6,626 nucleotides of DNA from an uncultured Eubacteriales bacterium (GCA_902474785.1 CABRXB010000065.1:1-6626), one strand, 5' to 3'; shown: positions 1 through 5,999, counted from the first letter of the stretch. A program made the numbers and translations. The notes: generated by a model from the letters alone, not told the origin.

Positions 1-462
1 ATCGAACGCAATCTGAACTTTTTGGGGCCCGGCGGTCGCATGGCCGTCATTTTGCCGCAGGGCCGCTTCAACAACACCAGCGACAAGTACATTCGCGATT
101 ATATTGCAAAACGATGCCGCATCCTCGCGGTGGTGGGGCTGCACGGCAACGTCTTCAAGCCCCACACCGGCACCAAAACCAGCGTGCTCTTCCTGCAAAA
201 GTGGGACGACGAAAAATGTCCGTTCCGGGAGGACTATCCCATCTTCTTTGCCACCATGCGTGAGCCGAGCAAGGACAGCAGCGGCGACAAGATCTATTGC
301 ACCAATGACGACGGCTCTTTTCTGCTCGACGCCAATGACCACCTGATTGTCAAACACGATCTTTTCAACCACGAGGGGCGAACACAAGACGGCATCGCCG
401 AGGCTTTCATGGAATTTGCCAAAAAGGAGAACCTCAGTTTTTTTCAAACGGCCCGTCCGTAG
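1..462 (+). CDS. hsdM: Type I restriction-modification DNA methylase subunit M, C-terminal part (5' end outside window)
   Basis: This is the C-terminal 153 codons of an N6-adenine DNA methylase, the modification subunit that pairs with the specificity protein encoded just downstream. The frame is open from base 1. It begins IERNLNFLGPGGRMAVILPQG, and the segment GGRMAVILPQGRFNN followed by IRDYIAKRCRILAVVGLHGNVFKPHTGTKTSVLF is typical of the HsdM catalytic domain after the NPPY motif, which lies upstream of the window. The tail DGIAEAFMEFAKKENLSFF is also family-like. The stop is at 460-462, only 32 bases before the hsdS ATG, so the two are surely cotranscribed. The gene ends 15 bases after a run of seven T (438-444). 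A -1 shift there would continue into the hsdS frame, so the annotated C-terminus may not be the only one. The family call is firm; the pairing with a distant hsdR cannot be seen here. Confidence 0.93.
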   Translation: MERNLNFLGPGGRMAVILPQGRFNNTSDKYIRDYIAKRCRILAVVGLHGNVFKPHTGTKTSVLFLQKWDDEKCPFREDYPIFFATMREPSKDSSGDKIYCTNDDGSFLLDANDHLIVKHDLFNHEGRTQDGIAEAFMEFAKKENLSFFQTARP

Positions 463-506
463 AACCTTTTTGTGAAAATCTCTACCGGACGCTGATGGAC
501 GGGCTG
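438..506 (+). promoter_or_regulatory. Possible -1 ribosomal frameshift signal joining hsdM to hsdS
   Basis: The hsdM frame reads agT TTT TTT at 436-444, a U_UUU_UUU heptamer in correct phase for -1 slippage. Six bases downstream, GCCCGTCC (451-458) is perfectly complementary to GGACGGGC (497-504). The stem extends by a G-U and a C-G pair to 449/506 and encloses about 38 bases. After a -1 slip the frame is exactly that of hsdS and gives 17 extra codons (SNGPSVEPFCENLYRTL) before the hsdS methionine, without a stop. No convincing Shine-Dalgarno precedes the ATG at 495. The stem also includes the last base of that ATG, so it could instead control hsdS initiation. A homopolymer indel in a truly fused gene is the main alternative. 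Confidence 0.4.
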
Positions 507-1901
507 GAGTGCAGCGAAATTTTACTGAGCAGCCTTGGCGAAAAATCCCCCGATCACCGCATTGACGCGGAGTATTACAAAAAAGAATTCCTGTCGATTG
601 ACAAAACGCTCTCCGCCCTGCCCTGTCAACCGCTGGCGGGGCTATGCGACCTCATCACAGACGGCACGCACTACACGCCGGAGTACCAACCGCAGGGCGT
701 CCCCTTTTTGTCGGCTGTCAATGTGAAGGAAAACTTTTTTGACCTTACCGCAGGCTATAAATACATCTCTAAGGCAGAGCATCAGGACCTCGTCCGGCGG
801 TGTCGCCCAAAGCCGGGCGACATTTTGCTGCGCAAGGTCGGCGTAGGCCCAAGATATGCCTGCGTCATCCCCGAATCGGCGCCTGAACACAGCATTTTTG
901 TCAGCCTTGCCCTGCTGAGAGCGCCAAAAATCAGCGCCTACTATCTGTCCACCTACATCAACTGCAGCTATGGACAAAAACAGTTGCTGCGATTCAACAA
1001 GGGCATCAGTCAACCTGATCTGCATCTCGAGGACATTGCGCGCCTTTCGGTCCCGCTCTTCGGAGATGCGCTCTACGAGAGCGTGGAGCGCACCGTATAC
1101 CGAGCGCAGCAGCTTCAAATTGAGGCCATTGCCCGCTATGGCAGCGCCGAGCAGCTCTTGCTGCAACAGCTGCATCTCGATGTGTTGTCCCTCTCCTCAA
1201 GCAATGTCGCGCTCAAGACATTGTCCTCCAGCTTTGGACAAAGCGGAAGGCTTGACGCGGAATACTACCAGAAAAAGTACGACGATCTGTTCGACGCTCT
1301 TGCAAACGTGAAGACCTGTCCGCTCGAAGAGCTCGTCTATTTGAAAAAGTCGATCGAGCCAGGCAGCGACGAATATCTCACACAGGGGATTCCCTTTGTG
1401 CGCGTGGCCGACCTGTCGCGCTTTGGCCTTGCCGAACCTGCAATCCATCTGAGCAAAATCCCCTTTGCCCACATGGGCCTGCAGCCCCAAAAAGACACCA
1501 TCCTGCTCTCGAAAGACGGCAGCGTCGGCATTGCATACAGGGTCGAAGAGGATCTCGAGGTCGTGACCTCGGGCGCCATCTTGCATCTGCTTTTAAAGCA
1601 GGAGGATTTTCTGCCGGACTACCTTACCCTCGTGTTGAACTCCCCCATTGTACAAATGCAGGCCGAACGGGACGCCGGGGGATCGGTCATTCAGCACTGG
1701 AAACCCGCAGAAATCGAGAAAACCCTCATCCCCTGGCTGCCACTCCATCAGCAAGAACAACTGGTCGCCAGGGTGAGGGAGAGCTTTTCTTTGAGAAAGC
1801 AGAGCCAGAGCTTGCTGGCGCAGGCCAGAAAAGCAGTGGAACTGGCCATCGAACAAGATGAGCAGGCCGCTTTGTCGTGGCTGGCTGCGCCGATGCCCTG
1901 A
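495..1901 (+). CDS. hsdS: Type I restriction-modification specificity subunit S
   Basis: This 468-residue protein is the DNA-recognition subunit that tells the M (and R) subunits which bipartite site to bind. Two half-repeats are visible. The first has RIDAEYY at residues 22-28, QGVPFLSAVNV near 67-77 and ISQPDLHLEDIARLSVPL near 171-188. The second has RLDAEYY at 252-258, QGIPFVRVADL near 297-307 and SVIQHWKPAEIEKTLIPWLPL near 397-417. This gives TRD1 at about 45-190, a central helix at about 190-235, TRD2 at about 275-415 and a C-terminal helix at about 416-456. Length and layout are normal for a complete HsdS. The ATG at 495 gives a good N-terminus (MDGLECSEILLSSL) but lacks a clear ribosome binding site. 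The frame is open upstream into the end of hsdM, so translation may be coupled to, or fused with, hsdM. A strong terminator follows. Confidence 0.92.
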   Translation: MDGLECSEILLSSLGEKSPDHRIDAEYYKKEFLSIDKTLSALPCQPLAGLCDLITDGTHYTPEYQPQGVPFLSAVNVKENFFDLTAGYKYISKAEHQDLVRRCRPKPGDILLRKVGVGPRYACVIPESAPEHSIFVSLALLRAPKISAYYLSTYINCSYGQKQLLRFNKGISQPDLHLEDIARLSVPLFGDALYESVERTVYRAQQLQIEAIARYGSAEQLLLQQLHLDVLSLSSSNVALKTLSSSFGQSGRLDAEYYQKKYDDLFDALANVKTCPLEELVYLKKSIEPGSDEYLTQGIPFVRVADLSRFGLAEPAIHLSKIPFAHMGLQPQKDTILLSKDGSVGIAYRVEEDLEVVTSGAILHLLLKQEDFLPDYLTLVLNSPIVQMQAERDAGGSVIQHWKPAEIEKTLIPWLPLHQQEQLVARVRESFSLRKQSQSLLAQARKAVELAIEQDEQAALSWLAAPMP

Positions 1902-1930
1902 AGCGGGCTTTGACCTTGTAAACGAGCCAA

Positions 1931-1961
1931 GGGCGGACGATGAGACGTCCGCCCTTTTTTT
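1931..1961 (+). terminator. Intrinsic terminator of the hsd operon
   Basis: A perfect 9-bp stem (GGGCGGACG at 1931-1939 with CGTCCGCCC at 1946-1954) encloses a 6-base loop and is followed directly by seven T (1955-1961). It sits 30 bases after the hsdS stop. Read on the - strand the same stem is followed by TTGGCTCG, with no T-run, so leftward transcripts from the small gene on the other side are probably stopped poorly. Confidence 0.93.
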
Positions 1962-1997
1962 CTGTATCTTAATGAATGCCGCATCATCCTTTGGCTT

Positions 1998-2264
1998 TCA
2001 ATCTTCCATGCCAGGCGCATGTTCGTCGCCAAGATTCAGCAGCACAAGTCTGGCCTCTTTTGCAGACTTGCATCTCTCACAGTCCGTCAGATAGCTGGCA
2101 GCGTCAATCCAGTCGAGTTCAGAATAGCTCTCCAGGGGAATCTGTTCCACTTCCTCCCGAAGTTTTCCAGCCGTTATCGTATAGCGCAAATCAGACAGAT
2201 ACTCACAGCCCAGATTTTCGGCAAGATCAATCAGAAGTCTTCCTGATTCTCCGTTTCCCTGCAT
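1998..2264 (-). CDS. Small protein of unknown function, candidate target of the invertible promoter
   Basis: I do not recognise this 88-residue protein. It starts MQGNGESGRLLIDLAENLGCEYLSDLRYT and ends LGDEHAPGMED. It is acidic, looks mostly helical, and has no signal peptide or membrane segment. One C-x2-C pair (CERC, within YLTDCERCKSAKEARLVLLNL) could bind metal only together with other ligands. The start at 2264 is chosen because AGGAGG lies 6 bases upstream; an in-frame ATG at 2288 would be longer but lies upstream of that site. The gene converges with hsdS and lies 36 bases from the left inverted repeat. I see no good promoter between that repeat and the gene, so it probably depends on transcription entering from the repeat-bounded segment. 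It is a real gene more likely than not, because of its ribosome binding site and non-biased composition. Confidence 0.72.
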   Translation of the reverse strand: MQGNGESGRLLIDLAENLGCEYLSDLRYTITAGKLREEVEQIPLESYSELDWIDAASYLTDCERCKSAKEARLVLLNLGDEHAPGMED

Positions 2265-2270
2265 ACCCAC

Positions 2271-2276
2271 CCTCCT
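2271..2276 (-). promoter_or_regulatory. Ribosome binding site deciding the start of the 88-codon gene
   Basis: On the - strand this reads AGGAGG, with 6 bases before the ATG at 2264-2262. It excludes the ATG at 2288, which lies upstream of it, as the main start. Confidence 0.8.
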
Positions 2277-2300
2277 GCAAATGACCAAACTTTTGTAAAC

Positions 2301-2332
2301 ACCGACACAACAAAATACTGATTTTGTTGTGT
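2301..2332 (+). repeat. Left copy of a 32-bp inverted repeat, presumed recombinase crossover site
   Basis: The copy reads ACCG, then arm ACACAACAAAAT (2305-2316), core ACTG (2317-2320) and arm ATTTTGTTGTGT (2321-2332). The arms are perfect 12-bp inverted copies. The exact reverse complement of all 32 bases occurs at 2576-2607, and identity stops at the next base on both sides. A dyad with a short asymmetric centre is the layout of tyrosine-recombinase core sites such as lox, dif and the C. difficile switches. If the true spacer is 6-8 bp, the inner arm bases would belong to it. Confidence 0.9.
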
Positions 2333-2390
2333 GCGATGCGATTGTCTTGTTTCGACTACATATGACAAAAAGAGGAATCGAACGACAAAG

Positions 2391-2425
2391 AAGCCGAAAA
2401 GACCAAACCAGTCCTGTTTCGGCTT
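2391..2425. terminator. Hairpin inside the invertible segment, probable terminator in the rightward sense
   Basis: AAGCCGAAA (2391-2399) pairs with TTTCGGCTT (2417-2425) across 17 bases, within which GAC/GTC can pair. On the + strand it is followed by ATTTCTCG and a long T-rich run (about 2434-2444), so it may terminate rightward transcripts just before the promoter. On the - strand only CTTTGTCG follows. If the segment is inverted, the terminator would face leftward, between the recombinase gene and the promoter, and so insulate the switch from recombinase read-through. Confidence 0.5.
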
Positions 2426-2452
2426 ATTTCTCGTTTCTTTTTTTGAATTCTC

Positions 2453-2481
2453 TTGAATGCGTTTTGGTTTGATGGTATAAT
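2453..2481 (+). promoter_or_regulatory. Strong extended -10 promoter inside the invertible segment
   Basis: The -35 is TTGAAT (2453-2458), the spacer is exactly 17 bases, and the -10 is a perfect TATAAT (2476-2481) preceded by TGG, an extended -10 motif. It resembles a housekeeping sigma-A promoter. Start of transcription is expected near 2488, running rightward through the right repeat and into the antisense strand of the recombinase gene. No sense gene lies in its path in this orientation. Confidence 0.75.
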
Positions 2482-2511
2482 TTTATAAATATTGGCTCTC
2501 TTTTTTGTCTT
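2482..2511 (-). promoter_or_regulatory. Possible weak leftward promoter
   Basis: On the - strand AAGACA (2511-2506), 18 bases and TATAAA (2487-2482) form a poor -35 and a fair -10. It overlaps the strong rightward promoter back to back. If active, it would give basal leftward transcription in the present orientation, crossing the hairpin at 2391-2425 before reaching the 88-codon gene. Confidence 0.25.
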
Positions 2512-2575
2512 TTGCTTTGTCGTCAGACAAAATACAGTCAACAACGACGTGGTTGCAGAGCCTTTGAGGGAGAAG

Positions 2576-2607
2576 ACACAACAAAATCAGTATTTTGTTG
2601 TGTCGGT
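2576..2607 (-). repeat. Right copy of the 32-bp inverted repeat
   Basis: The copy reads arm ACACAACAAAAT (2576-2587), core CAGT (2588-2591), arm ATTTTGTTGTGT (2592-2603), then CGGT. It is the exact reverse complement of 2301-2332. Core and outer tetranucleotide are the only asymmetric parts, and both say the two sites are inverted, which predicts inversion rather than excision. Its last base is also the last base of the recombinase stop codon. A crossover within the core would leave that gene unchanged. Confidence 0.9.
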
Positions 2608-3452
2608 CATATGACAAGCCCCAGGCGATCCAGCTTGCGCTGATGCTGGTCGCCGCTCTCCATGATATAAATCCTCGTTGTCTCAATGCTGGCGTGTCCG
2701 AGCAGGTCGGCGAGTTTGGCGATGTCCTTTTCCTCCTCATAAAAGGCCCTGGCAAACAGGTGCCTGAGATTGTGGGGAAACACCTTGTCGCCCTCCACGC
2801 CGGCCACCCGGCAAAGCTGTTTCATATCTTTCCAGAGGTTGCTGCGGTCGATGGGGTTTCCATGGCGCGTGGTGAATAGCATCCCGCTGCTCTTTTTTTC
2901 CTGGGCGGCATACTGAATCAAGAGCTCCCTGAGCTTTCTGGGCAGAAAAATCACCCTGCGTTTGCCTTTACAGTTCCCCTCGCAGCGTCCCACGCGCGCC
3001 GCCTCCACCGTGATAAATTGCAGCTCCGACACCCGAATTCCCGTGGCGCAGATGGTCTGCATGATGAGCCAAAGCCTGTCTTTGCCAAGGGCTTTGGCTG
3101 TGCTGAGCAGACGGCGGTAGTCCTCTTTCGAGAGTTCTTTCTGCGCGCTGCCAAACATCTGCTTTTGACGGCGATAGAGCCTGACATGCAGAAATTCACA
3201 CCCCATGCAACGAAAAAAACTGTTGAGGGCGGCCAGCATGGAGTTGGCGGTGACAACGCTGTAGCGCTGTGCAAGCTGGGCTTTGAAGGCTAAAACCAGG
3301 TTTTTGTCGGCCAGCTTGTCGGGCGGTAGAAACGCATAAAACGCGCGCACATCGCGCAGATATTTTTTGATGGTCGCCCCGCTTTTTCCCTCCCCCACAA
3401 GCCTCTCTTCAAAGGCGGCGATCATTTGCTTTGTGATGCAATATTGTCCCAT
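2607..3452 (-). CDS. Tyrosine recombinase (XerC/D-like), presumed invertase of the adjacent switch
   Basis: This 281-residue site-specific recombinase has the complete catalytic set: R140 (CATGIRVSEL), K162 in the CKGKRRVIFLP beta-hairpin, H227 and R230 (FPHNLRHLFA), H253 (LLGHASIETT) and the nucleophile Y262 (RIYIM). The spacings H227-R230-H253-Y262 match XerD. Residues 1-100 form a SAM-like core-binding domain (SGATIKKYLRDVRAFYAFL, then SVVTANSMLAALNSFFRCMGC). The length is that of Xer-type enzymes and lacks the arm-binding extension of large phage integrases. The ATG at 3452 follows AGGAGG at 3469-3464, with a rather long 11-base gap. The gene ends on the right inverted repeat and is transcribed toward it, so the crossover sites at 2301 and 2576 are its likely substrate. 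A chromosomal Xer role is unlikely given this setting. No clear promoter was found upstream. Confidence 0.93.
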   Translation of the reverse strand: MGQYCITKQMIAAFEERLVGEGKSGATIKKYLRDVRAFYAFLPPDKLADKNLVLAFKAQLAQRYSVVTANSMLAALNSFFRCMGCEFLHVRLYRRQKQMFGSAQKELSKEDYRRLLSTAKALGKDRLWLIMQTICATGIRVSELQFITVEAARVGRCEGNCKGKRRVIFLPRKLRELLIQYAAQEKKSSGMLFTTRHGNPIDRSNLWKDMKQLCRVAGVEGDKVFPHNLRHLFARAFYEEEKDIAKLADLLGHASIETTRIYIMESGDQHQRKLDRLGLVI

Positions 3453-3565
3453 AGAGTTTTATTCCTCCTACATGCAAAGGTTTCTTCTATTGTTTGTGCC
3501 GCGCCGCCGCCTATGCAAAAAGTGCCGCAGCTTTTGAAATGGGCAAAAAGGCGAGCCAGCATTTC

Positions 3566-3611
3566 CAAAAATCAAAGAAAGAAGCGGCAGGGCTCTCGCC
3601 TTGCCGCTTCT
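3566..3611 (-). terminator. Intrinsic terminator downstream of the clp gene
   Basis: On the - strand AGAAGCGGCA (3611-3602) pairs with TGCCGCTTCT (3589-3580). After one mismatch there is a further GGC/GCC with a GAGA tetraloop. A T-rich tract (TTCTTTGATTTTTG) follows at 3579-3566. It lies 50 bases after the clp stop and upstream of the recombinase gene, so it separates the two leftward units. The 208 bases between clp and the recombinase hold no gene that I can support. Confidence 0.85.
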
Positions 3612-3660
3612 CTGTTCTTAATTTGCGTCAACCTGTGCACATTGTTAAGAGACCTTGTTT

Positions 3661-5400
3661 TCAAACCCCCGCTTCGTGGTCGAGCGAACGCGCTTGAATC
3701 TGACCGTCTTTGACCTCCACCGTCAGATGGGTCACATCCTTGCCTCTGGCCTCAACGATGAGCAGGGCCAGGGCGTCCTCGACCTCTTTTTCCACGGCGC
3801 GGCGCAGATTGCGCGCCCCGTATTTTTCACTGTAGGAGTGCTCCACAAGCGCCTCGATCACGCCGTCGCCGATGGTCAGCGTGCGGCCGTTTTGCTCCAC
3901 CGCCTGTTTGAGATCATCCAGCATGATGGCGGCGATGCTCGCAAAGTCCTCCTTCGACAGCGGACGAAACGCCACGATCTCGTCGACACGGTTGATGAAT
4001 TCGGGCCGCAAAAAGCTTTCAAGCGCCTTGAGCGCCTTCTCTTTGCTGCGCGTCTCCACCGTGCCGCCAAAGCCCAGGGGCGATTCGCGTTTTTCGCTGC
4101 CGGCGTTGCTGGTCATGATGATGACGGTGTTCTCAAAGTTGACCGTGCGCCCGTGCGCATCGGTCACGCGGCCGTCGTCGAGAATTTGCAGCAGCACATT
4201 GAGTACGTCGGGGTGCGCCTTTTCGATCTCGTCGAAGAGGATGACGCAGTAGGGCTTGCGGCGCACTTTTTCGGTGAGCTGCCCCGCCTCGTCGTAGCCG
4301 ACATAGCCGGGCGGCGAGCCGATCAGCCGCGACACCGAGTGTTTTTCCATGAACTCGCTCATGTCGAGCCGGATCATGGTCTCAGGGGTGTCGAAAAGCG
4401 CCGCGGCCAGCGTTTTGCAGAGCTCGGTCTTGCCCACGCCCGTGGGCCCGATGAAAATGAACGAGGCCGGTTTGCGTTTGGCCGAGAGCCCGGCGCGATT
4501 GCGGCGCAACGCGCGCACCAGCGCGTCGATGGCCTCCTCCTGTCCCACCACGCGGGCGCGCAGCTCATCGGGGAGAGCGCCCAGTTTGTCAAACTCGCTC
4601 TCGGCGATTTTTGCCGCCGGAATGCCCGTCCACAGCTCCACCACCGTCGCAAGCTGCTGAGGCGTGACATGCAGCTCCTGTCTCTCCTTGCCCAGTGCGT
4701 CGAGCTCCCCTTGCAGGCGCAGGCGCTCGCTCACAAGCGAGGCGCGCACCTCGAAAAAGTCGGTGTCGTCGGGCGAAAGCGCGGCCTCTTTTTCATTGAG
4801 TTCGTCGATGTGACGACGCAACAACAGCGCCTCGTTGCCGACCTTGTCCTGGATGTTGCACAGGGAGGCCGCCTCGTCGATGAGGTCGATGGCCTTGTCG
4901 GGCAGGAATCGGTCTGTGATATAGCGTTCCGAGAGCTGCACCGCGGCGCGCACCGTCTCATGGTCGATCGACACGTTGTGGTAGCTCTCATAGTAATTCT
5001 TGATGCCCTCCAGAATGTCCACCGTGTCGTCGAGCGACGGCTCTTCGATGGTGACGGGCTGAAAGCGGCGTTCGAGGGCCGCGTCTTTTTCAATGGACTT
5101 GCGGTATTCATTGAACGTTGTTGCGCCGATCACCTGGATTTCGCCCCGCGAAAGGGCGGGTTTTAAAATGTTGGCGGCCGACATCGATCCCTCGGCCTCT
5201 CCCGCCGACACCAGCGTATGCACCTCGTCGATGACAAGGATGACGTTGCCCTGCTCCTTGATCTCGGCGATCAGATTTTTGATGCGGCTTTCAAACTGGC
5301 CGCGAAACTGCGTGCCGGCCACAAGCGCCGTCAGGTCGAGCAGATAGATTGCCCTGCGCAATGCGGATGGCGAGACCTTCGGCCACCGCCGTCTTGCCAA
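3661..5400 (-). CDS. clpE: ClpE/ClpC-type Clp ATPase, C-terminal part of a frameshifted gene
   Basis: This is the larger, downstream fragment of a Hsp100 unfoldase that normally forms a hexamer and feeds proteins to ClpP. True homology begins at codon 18 ([23 protein letters not shown], from 5349); the first 17 residues are off-frame, and I see no good start for them. Visible are the D1 Walker [10 protein letters not shown] (residues 53-61), sensor GATT (92-95), ERRF arginine finger (110-113), a short middle domain (about 185-245), and a complete D2. The D2 has Walker A GPTGVGKT (318-325), Walker [10 protein letters not shown] (386-394), TSNAG (430-434), a likely ClpP-docking loop PLGFGG (441-446) and sensor-2 GARNLRR (528-534). 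The C-terminus is complete. Alone it lacks the D1 Walker A and the zinc finger, which are encoded in the other frame upstream (5953-5348). A terminator follows. Confidence 0.85.
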   Translation of the reverse strand: MARRRWPKVSPSALRRAIYLLDLTALVAGTQFRGQFESRIKNLIAEIKEQGNVILVIDEVHTLVSAGEAEGSMSAANILKPALSRGEIQVIGATTFNEYRKSIEKDAALERRFQPVTIEEPSLDDTVDILEGIKNYYESYHNVSIDHETVRAAVQLSERYITDRFLPDKAIDLIDEAASLCNIQDKVGNEALLLRRHIDELNEKEAALSPDDTDFFEVRASLVSERLRLQGELDALGKERQELHVTPQQLATVVELWTGIPAAKIAESEFDKLGALPDELRARVVGQEEAIDALVRALRRNRAGLSAKRKPASFIFIGPTGVGKTELCKTLAAALFDTPETMIRLDMSEFMEKHSVSRLIGSPPGYVGYDEAGQLTEKVRRKPYCVILFDEIEKAHPDVLNVLLQILDDGRVTDAHGRTVNFENTVIIMTSNAGSEKRESPLGFGGTVETRSKEKALKALESFLRPEFINRVDEIVAFRPLSKEDFASIAAIMLDDLKQAVEQNGRTLTIGDGVIEALVEHSYSEKYGARNLRRAVEKEVEDALALLIVEARGKDVTHLTVEVKDGQIQARSLDHEAGV

Positions 5401-5953
5401 CGCCGGGCTCTCCGATCAGACAGGGGTTGTTCTTCTGGCGGCGATTCAAAATCTGAAGCACGCGGTCGGTCTCCCGCTCGCGCCCCACGATGCGGTCAAG
5501 CCGCCCCTCTCGGGCGCGGCGCGTGAGATTGATGCAAAACTGCTCGAGCAGCTTGGGCTGCGCCTTTTTCTTGCCTCCCCTGCGTGGGCGTTCCTCCTCC
5601 GCGGGGGGCTGTGGCTGCGGCGCCGGAGATTGCGACGTGGGCGGTTGCATGGCGCCAAAGGGCCCCATGGCAAACATCTGGGGGTTTTTGAGCATGTTTT
5701 GCAAAAAGGGCGGAAGCGCCAGGGCATGCCCGTCGGCGTCGTCCACCTTGCCCTCCAGGAAATCCTGAAGCTCGTTTTCCATCTCCTCGATTTCTTCGCT
5801 GCCAAGACCCATCTGGGCCAGCATGTCGTTGACCGGCTGGATCCCAAGTTCCTTTGCACACTGAAGACAGTAGCCCTCGTTGATGGTCTTGTCGTTTTCC
5901 TGCCGCGCCACAAAGACAACGGCGGTTCTCTTCTTACAACGGGTACAAAGCAT
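5291..5953 (-). CDS. clpE: ClpE-type Clp ATPase, N-terminal part of a frameshifted gene
   Basis: This fragment opens with a zinc finger C3-x2-C6 ... C29-x2-C32 ([20 protein letters not shown]), followed by [10 protein letters not shown] and a proline/glutamine-rich linker (about residues 100-130). D1 then starts ([27 protein letters not shown]) with Walker A GEPGVGKT at 181-188. A zinc finger in place of the ClpN repeats is the mark of ClpE. Homology ends at residue 202 ([12 protein letters not shown]); the last 18 residues ([18 protein letters not shown]) are off-frame. In relatives about nine residues of the type VPxxLxxKE lie between AQGN and IYLLDL. Here they are missing and the frame changes, which fits a deletion of about 29 bp near 5348-5351. 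The start is supported by GAGGTG 5 bases upstream. I saw no CtsR operator. Either a genuine pseudogene or an assembly error. Confidence 0.85.
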   Translation of the reverse strand: MLCTRCKKRTAVVFVARQENDKTINEGYCLQCAKELGIQPVNDMLAQMGLGSEEIEEMENELQDFLEGKVDDADGHALALPPFLQNMLKNPQMFAMGPFGAMQPPTSQSPAPQPQPPAEEERPRRGGKKKAQPKLLEQFCINLTRRAREGRLDRIVGRERETDRVLQILNRRQKNNPCLIGEPGVGKTAVAEGLAIRIAQGNLSARPDGACGRHAVSRPV

Positions 5954-5970
5954 GTGTTCACCTCGTCTAA

Positions 5971-5999
5971 CATCTAAAATCTAGCGGACGGCTTTTCAA
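5971..5999 (-). promoter_or_regulatory. Candidate promoter of the clp gene
   Basis: On the - strand TTGAAA (5999-5994), 17 bases and TAGATG (5976-5971) precede the clp ribosome binding site. The -35 is good and the -10 poor. No repeat resembling the CtsR heptad operator (GGTCAAA) is visible around it. Confidence 0.3.

Larger units (their letters stand above)
2301..2607. other. Putative invertible promoter segment (phase-variable switch)
   Basis: This AT-rich stretch fills the 342-base gap between the 88-codon gene and the recombinase and holds no convincing gene. Two identical 32-bp sites in opposite orientation enclose 243 bp (2333-2575). Inside are a strong rightward promoter (2453-2481), a 9-bp-stem hairpin (2391-2425) and a weaker possible leftward promoter. 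A complete tyrosine recombinase gene abuts the right site: the last base of its stop codon is the last base of the repeat. Known systems with this logic include fim in E. coli and the cwpV and flg switches of C. difficile. In the orientation seen here the strong promoter points away from the 88-codon gene, so I infer an OFF state. Inversion would place it on the - strand (-10 near 2432-2427), giving a leader of about 155 bases to the start at 2264. Inversion itself is inferred, not seen. Confidence 0.72.

Noticed and set aside
642..1175. 177-codon - strand frame opposite hsdS
   Set aside because: It is a shadow of the well-supported specificity gene, with no family resemblance.
2356..2544. 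62-codon - strand frame within the invertible segment
   Set aside because: It is AT-rich, lysine-biased, lacks a ribosome binding site, and overlaps the promoter and hairpin; it looks like chance.
2301..2607. Reading the two repeats as ends of a small transposon or MITE
   Set aside because: The ends have no flanking target duplication, each copy is itself a dyad, and a tyrosine recombinase abuts them. A crossover site pair explains all of this better.
2301..2607. CRISPR-like or tandem repeat array
   Set aside because: There are only two copies, in opposite orientation, and no regular spacers.
3453..3580. Promoter for the recombinase gene
   Set aside because: The best match (TTGCAT with no acceptable -10 at 16-18 bases) was too weak to report.
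3655..5166. 503-codon open frame on the + strand opposite the clp gene
   Set aside because: It is the mirror of a strongly conserved Clp ATPase on the - strand in GC-rich DNA. Its composition is unlike a real protein and it has no ribosome binding site.
5291..5400. Programmed ribosomal frameshift in the clp gene
   Set aside because: Simple slippage would not restore the roughly nine missing family residues, and there is no slippery heptamer at the junction.
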